DNA of 9,688 bases from contig DDWF01000085.1 in NCBI GenBank assembly GCA_002345845.1, forward strand, positions 1 through 9,688. Reading direction: 5' to 3'. Below are positions 6,888-9,688 of this stretch, in pieces. Origin of the DNA: Betaproteobacteria bacterium UBA2293 (lineage in GTDB: Bacteria > Pseudomonadota > Gammaproteobacteria > Burkholderiales > Rhodocyclaceae). Positions within the stretch are counted from its first letter, which is position 1; each line of letters begins with the position of its first letter. The notes below the pieces were generated by a model. It was not told the DNA's origin. It did not search any database and saw only the letters and a program-made list of their open reading frames with translations. The translations under genes were made by a program, and so were the position numbers.

Positions 6888-7778
6888 AACCACCAACGCC
6901 GCCCACAGGGGCAGCGTCAGCATCGAGGCCAGCGTCGTCGCCGAGATCAGCCAGGCGACGCTGCGCCCGTCGCCGCCCATGCGCATGGCCAGGATGTAGG
7001 CCGACGAAGCCGTCGGCATGGCGGCGAAGAGGACGACGATCTGCAGATTCAGACCAGTTAGCCCCAACCATGTGCCGACGCCGAGAGCGATCAGCGGCAG
7101 GGCGAACAGTTTGACCGCCAGCAGCCATAACGAAAAGACGCGCACGCCAGGCACGTTATCCAGGCGCAAGGCAGCCCCGACGGTGATCAAGCCGAGGGCG
7201 ATCGAGGCGTCGGCCAGGCGGCCGAGAAAAGCCTGTATCGGTGCCGGCGGTACGAAACCGGCGAGATTGAGCAGGAAACCGGTGGCCGTACCCCAGATCA
7301 GCGGATTGCGGGCGATTTCCCGCCACAGGCTGGTTTCGCCGTGGCGGGCCAGCATCCACACGGAAACCAGATTGGCGAAGGGCACGGCGATGCCGACGAC
7401 AAGGCCCATGGTGGCGATGCCCGGGGCGCCGAACAGCATGCCGGCAACGGCCAGCGCGATGTACGAATTGAAGCGGTAGGCGCACTGAAACAACGAGGCG
7501 AAACGCAACGCCGGCAGCTTGGCAAGCCATCCCCCCAGGCCCGCCAGCAGCATGCCGCCGGCCATCGCGGCGAAGGCCGTGGCAATCAGCGGCAGTGCTG
7601 CGGCCAGGTCGAGCCGGGTGTTGACGATGGCATTGATCAACAGCGCCGGGAAGAGGATGAAATAGACCAGCTTCTCGACACCATTCCAGAAGTGATCGCC
7701 CAGATGCATCCAGCGCCGGATGGCGGCGCCTAGCAAGATCAGGGCGAAATCGGGAAGGAGCAGCAAGGCGGTATTCAT
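6885..7778 (-). CDS. AEC (auxin efflux carrier) family transporter
   Basis: A 297-residue integral membrane protein, almost entirely hydrophobic, with about 8-10 transmembrane helices in the two-repeat arrangement usual for the AEC family (about 300-320 residues). Family features seen are VYFILFPALLINAI (38-51), the FNSYIALA stretch (103-110) in the first half, RNPLIWGTATGFLLNL (157-172) at the start of the second half, and an AAMPTASSAYILA segment near 264-276. Members export or exchange organic anions such as malate or malonate; the bacterial substrate is rarely known and cannot be named here. The ATG has only a weak upstream purine-rich site. The gene stands alone: it converges on phaM and diverges from the nfeD-type gene across about 106 bp. 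Confidence 0.88.
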   Translation of the reverse strand: MNTALLLLPDFALILLGAAIRRWMHLGDHFWNGVEKLVYFILFPALLINAIVNTRLDLAAALPLIATAFAAMAGGMLLAGLGGWLAKLPALRFASLFQCAYRFNSYIALAVAGMLFGAPGIATMGLVVGIAVPFANLVSVWMLARHGETSLWREIARNPLIWGTATGFLLNLAGFVPPAPIQAFLGRLADASIALGLITVGAALRLDNVPGVRVFSLWLLAVKLFALPLIALGVGTWLGLTGLNLQIVVLFAAMPTASSAYILAMRMGGDGRSVAWLISATTLASMLTLPLWAALVV

Positions 7779-7835
7779 GGGCCGATTCTAGAGGCAGCAC
7801 CGGCGCCGACCAACTGTGGAAAACCGCAAGCCGGC

Positions 7836-7864
7836 TTGACCGCTGCCGGCAAAGCTTCAATACT
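7836..7864 (+). promoter_or_regulatory. Sigma70-like promoter of the NfeD-paraslipin operon
   Basis: TTGACC (7836-7841, five of six to TTGACA) and AATACT (7859-7864, four of six to TATAAT) are spaced exactly 17 bp and lie 20 bp before the NfeD start codon. Two copies of GCCGGCAA (7845-7852 and 7867-7874) straddle the -10 box. Found by eye; no other good candidate is present in this gap. Confidence 0.5.
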
Positions 7865-7884
7865 CCGCCGGCAAGGAGAATTTC

Positions 7885-8325
7885 ATGAATCCTGAATGGT
7901 GGTACTGGGTCGTCGGTGGCATCGCCCTGATCCTCGCTGAACTGATCGTTCCTTCGTTTTTCATTGTCTGGTTCGGTCTCGGCGCCCTGATCGTCGGCCT
8001 GCTGGCGTTCGCCTTCGAGCTCTCCCTCCCGGCCCAGCTGGCTACGTGGACACTGGCTTCGCTGGCCATGGTCTGGTTGTGGTTCAAGGTTTTCAAGCAA
8101 AGCTTCCAGAAAACCCGGGCCGGCACGGCCGACGGCGATGTGATTGGCGAGATCGGTCTGCTGGTTGGCGCCGTCGCCCCGTTCGAGCGTGGCAAGGTAC
8201 GTTTCCAGCGGCCGGTGCTGGGCGCCGATGAATGGGTCTGCATGGCCGACGCGCCCATCGCCGCCGGCGAGCGGGTCCGGGTGATCAGCGTCGAAGGCAG
8301 CTTTCTCAAGGTCGGCAAGGCCTGA
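7885..8325 (+). CDS. NfeD family membrane protein, short form
   Basis: A 146-residue inner-membrane protein. Two to three transmembrane helices (about 8-27, 29-46, 50-70) are followed by a soluble OB-fold domain (about 85-146: IGEIGLLVGAV, then GADEWVCMADAPIAAGERVRVISVEGSFLKVGK). The helices and the five-stranded OB fold ending in a V-x-G-x-x-L-x-V type strand are hallmarks of the short NfeD class (E. coli YbbK type), which has no ClpP-like protease domain. Such proteins act with SPFH proteins in membrane microdomains, and the neighbour 27 bp downstream is the expected partner. The start is set by AAGGAG (7873-7878), 6 nt before the ATG. Confidence 0.92.
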   Translation: MNPEWWYWVVGGIALILAELIVPSFFIVWFGLGALIVGLLAFAFELSLPAQLATWTLASLAMVWLWFKVFKQSFQKTRAGTADGDVIGEIGLLVGAVAPFERGKVRFQRPVLGADEWVCMADAPIAAGERVRVISVEGSFLKVGKA

Positions 8326-8352
8326 GGGCCAGCACACAGAAAGGCAAGGAAA

Positions 8353-9213
8353 ATGGATATGAATGCAGGTTTCATGATTACCCTGGCGATACTGGTCTTC
8401 GTCGTCGTCACCATTGCCAAGGGCGTGCGCATCGTCCCGCAGGGTGAGGAATGGATCGTCGAGCGCCTGGGCAAGTATCACGGCACGCTGAAGCCCGGCC
8501 TTAACATCGTCATTCCTTACCTGGACCGGGTCGCCTACCAGCTGGTGACCAAGGACATCATCCTCGACGTCCAGGAGCAGGAGGTGATCACCCGCGACAA
8601 TGCGGTGATCCTGACCAATGCCATCGCCTTCATCAAGGTCACCGACCCGGTCAAGGCTGTTTACGGCATCACCGATTTTTCCGAAGCTATCCGCAACCTG
8701 ATCATGACCACGCTGCGCTCCATCGTCGGCGAGATGGAACTGGATGAAGCCCTTTCCTCGCGTGACAAGATCAAGGCCCGCCTGCGCGAAAGCATCGCCG
8801 ACGAGGCGGTGGACTGGGGCCTGACGGTGAAGTCGGTCGAAATCCAGGACATCAAGCCTTCGCAATCGATGCAGAAGGCCATGGAGATGCAGGCGGCAGC
8901 CGAGCGCGAACGCAAGGCAGTGGTGATCCGCGCTGAAGGCGCCAAGCAGGCGGCCATTCTCGAAGCCGAAGCGCGCCTGGAATCGGCCAAACGCGATGCC
9001 AATGCCCAGGTGATGCTGGCCGAAGCCTCGGCCGAGGCGATCCGCCGCATCACCGCCGCCATCGGCGAGCAGACCGGGCCAATGTCCTACATGCTGGGCG
9101 AAAAGTACATCGCCGCCCTGGAGCGCATGGGCGAAAAGGACAATGCCAAGGTCGTCGTACTGCCGGCGGATCTGCAGGAAGCGGTCAAGGGTTTGTTCGG
9201 CCGCCGGGGATAA
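8353..9213 (+). CDS. qmcA: Paraslipin / QmcA-like SPFH (band 7, stomatin-type) protein
   Basis: A 286-residue membrane scaffold protein. One N-terminal transmembrane helix (about 6-23) precedes the SPFH domain (25-165: VPQGEEWIVERLGKYHGTL, LKPGLNIVIPYLDRV, LDVQEQEVITRDNA). A long charged Ala/Glu/Arg-rich coiled coil follows (175-235, AAERERKAVVIRAEGAKQAAI), then a conserved GPMSYMLGEKYI segment. Such proteins oligomerise into rings or cages in the membrane. E. coli QmcA was isolated as a multicopy suppressor affecting FtsH/HtpX-dependent quality control. The gene follows the NfeD gene by 27 bp and is surely cotranscribed with it. AAGGA (8346-8350) lies only 2 nt from ATG 8353 but 8 nt from ATG 8359, so translation may begin at the latter, two residues shorter. 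No clear intrinsic terminator follows. Confidence 0.93.
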   Translation: MDMNAGFMITLAILVFVVVTIAKGVRIVPQGEEWIVERLGKYHGTLKPGLNIVIPYLDRVAYQLVTKDIILDVQEQEVITRDNAVILTNAIAFIKVTDPVKAVYGITDFSEAIRNLIMTTLRSIVGEMELDEALSSRDKIKARLRESIADEAVDWGLTVKSVEIQDIKPSQSMQKAMEMQAAAERERKAVVIRAEGAKQAAILEAEARLESAKRDANAQVMLAEASAEAIRRITAAIGEQTGPMSYMLGEKYIAALERMGEKDNAKVVVLPADLQEAVKGLFGRRG

Positions 9214-9245
9214 ATGCCAGGCCTTCAATGGGCGAGCTAGCACCA

Positions 9246-9262
9246 GTTCGTTTTTTACGAAC
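9246..9262. repeat. Perfect inverted repeat GTTCGT-N5-ACGAAC
   Basis: Six-base perfect arms (9246-9251 and 9257-9262) surround five T residues, 33 bp after the paraslipin stop. The T run is in the loop and not after the stem, so it does not fit an intrinsic terminator. The symmetry and 17-bp length would suit a dimeric regulator operator upstream of the YccA-type gene. Function unknown. Confidence 0.4.
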
Positions 9263-9343
9263 ACAGACCGCACCCATAGTCTGATTATCCAGAAGCAGAT
9301 CTCCTCTATCATCGCGAGCAAGTTCCGCCCTGTTGGCTGAACC

Positions 9344-9363
9344 CTTCGGACTAGTCGCCGAAG
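9344..9363. repeat. Perfect inverted repeat CTTCGG-N8-CCGAAG in the leader of the YccA-type gene
   Basis: Six-base perfect arms, GC-rich, with an 8-base loop that contains ACTAGT. The hairpin ends 18 bp before the Shine-Dalgarno AAGAGGAG of the downstream gene. It could fold in the 5' leader of the mRNA or be a protein-binding site. A weak TATCAT -10-like box lies upstream at 9307-9312 without a convincing -35. Confidence 0.4.
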
Positions 9364-9396
9364 CTGTCCCACTCGCGTAACAAGAGGAGTACCCAG

Positions 9397-9688
9397 ATGA
9401 ACAATCTGCACACCCAGACAGTCGCTCTGCCACGTTCTGGCGGCGAATCCGTATTGTCCAGCAACAAGGTGATCCGCAACACCTACATGCTGCTTTCCAT
9501 GACCCTGCTTTTCGCCGCCGCCACGGCCGGTGTTTCGGTCGCCCTCGGTCTGCCGCATCCGGGCCTGATCATCACCCTGATCGGCTACTTCGGCCTGCTC
9601 TACGCCACCAGCAAGTTGCGCAACAGTGGCTGGGGCCTGGTCTCGGTCTTCGCCCTGACTGGTTTCATGGGCTACACGCTCGGCCCCA
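9397..9688 (+). CDS. yccA: YccA / Bax inhibitor-1 family membrane protein, 3'-truncated by the window edge
   Basis: The frame is open from ATG 9397 to the window end (97 codons seen; full-length members are about 220-235 residues). A strong AAGAGGAG (9382-9389) lies 7 nt upstream. The N-terminus is hydrophilic (1-28). It leads into SSNKVIRNTYMLLSMTL (21-37) and three hydrophobic segments (about 29-50, 54-72, 78-95), with HPGLIITLIGYFGLLY and FALTGFMGYTLGP. This closely recalls E. coli YccA, which has a comparable KVLRNTY-LLS-TL start and a similar first helix hairpin. YccA is a seven-helix protein that is both substrate and inhibitor of the FtsH protease and protects SecY under translocation stress. 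The location beside an NfeD-paraslipin pair fits a membrane quality control role. Family assignment is firm; the physiological role is inferred. Confidence 0.88.
   Translation, partial: MNNLHTQTVALPRSGGESVLSSNKVIRNTYMLLSMTLLFAAATAGVSVALGLPHPGLIITLIGYFGLLYATSKLRNSGWGLVSVFALTGFMGYTLGP

Noticed and set aside
6834..7061. Small plus-strand open frame after phaM
   Set aside because: It runs through the palindrome into the antisense of the permease, has no ribosome binding site and translates to a Gln/Arg/His-rich low-complexity product.
9246..9262. Intrinsic terminator for the NfeD-paraslipin operon
   Set aside because: The T run is in the loop of a 6-bp stem and no T tract follows the stem, so termination by the classical mechanism is unlikely.
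9246..9262. LexA (SOS) box
   Set aside because: The arm order is GTTC...GAAC with 5 bp between six-base arms. It matches neither the CTGT-N8-ACAG box of proteobacteria nor the GAAC-N4-GTTC box of Gram-positives.
7156..9558. An 800-codon open frame on the minus strand through the permease, NfeD, paraslipin and the start of the YccA-type gene
   Set aside because: It is antisense to three well-recognised genes and in another frame of the permease. Its translation is rich in His, Asp, Arg and Gly with no domain, as expected from mirrored codon bias in GC-rich DNA.

Overview
The window looks like ordinary chromosome from a high-GC betaproteobacterium, probably of the Rhodocyclales (Azonexus/Dechloromonas-like). 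The grounds are strong G/C third-position bias, a PhaM-type polyhydroxybutyrate granule protein (a betaproteobacterial family) and a fused indolepyruvate ferredoxin oxidoreductase. The taxon is inferred from gene content, not from a marker gene. No mobile element, CRISPR array, tRNA or rRNA was seen.

Left block (1-6232). A 5'-truncated fused 2-oxoacid:ferredoxin oxidoreductase runs in from the left edge. Seven bases later comes a membrane-anchored SAM methyltransferase that resembles the FAM173/ATPSCKMT lysine methyltransferases. A Cache-domain hybrid histidine kinase follows 5 bases after that. These three plus-strand genes are packed like one operon. A NarL-type response regulator on the minus strand converges on the kinase, and the two coding ends overlap by 31 bp. 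Kinase and regulator are most likely partners. The C-terminal receiver of the kinase appears degenerate, which would leave the separate regulator as the main phosphoryl acceptor.

Middle block (6233-7778). A short intergenic region separates the regulator from phaM, which has a very strong ribosome binding site. phaM converges on an AEC-family permease. Between them lies an imperfect 57-bp palindrome whose two outer ends are the stop codons of the two genes.

Right block (7779-9688). A good sigma70-like promoter precedes a short-form NfeD gene and a paraslipin (QmcA-like SPFH protein), a well-known pair. A 183-bp leader with two perfect inverted repeats then precedes a YccA/Bax-inhibitor-1 family gene that runs off the right edge. 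In E. coli both QmcA and YccA are linked to FtsH-dependent membrane protein quality control, so this block may serve membrane homeostasis.

Most of the window is conventional. The points most worth a second look are the degenerate receiver, the FAM173-like methyltransferase, the palindrome that provides both stop codons, and the structured yccA leader.
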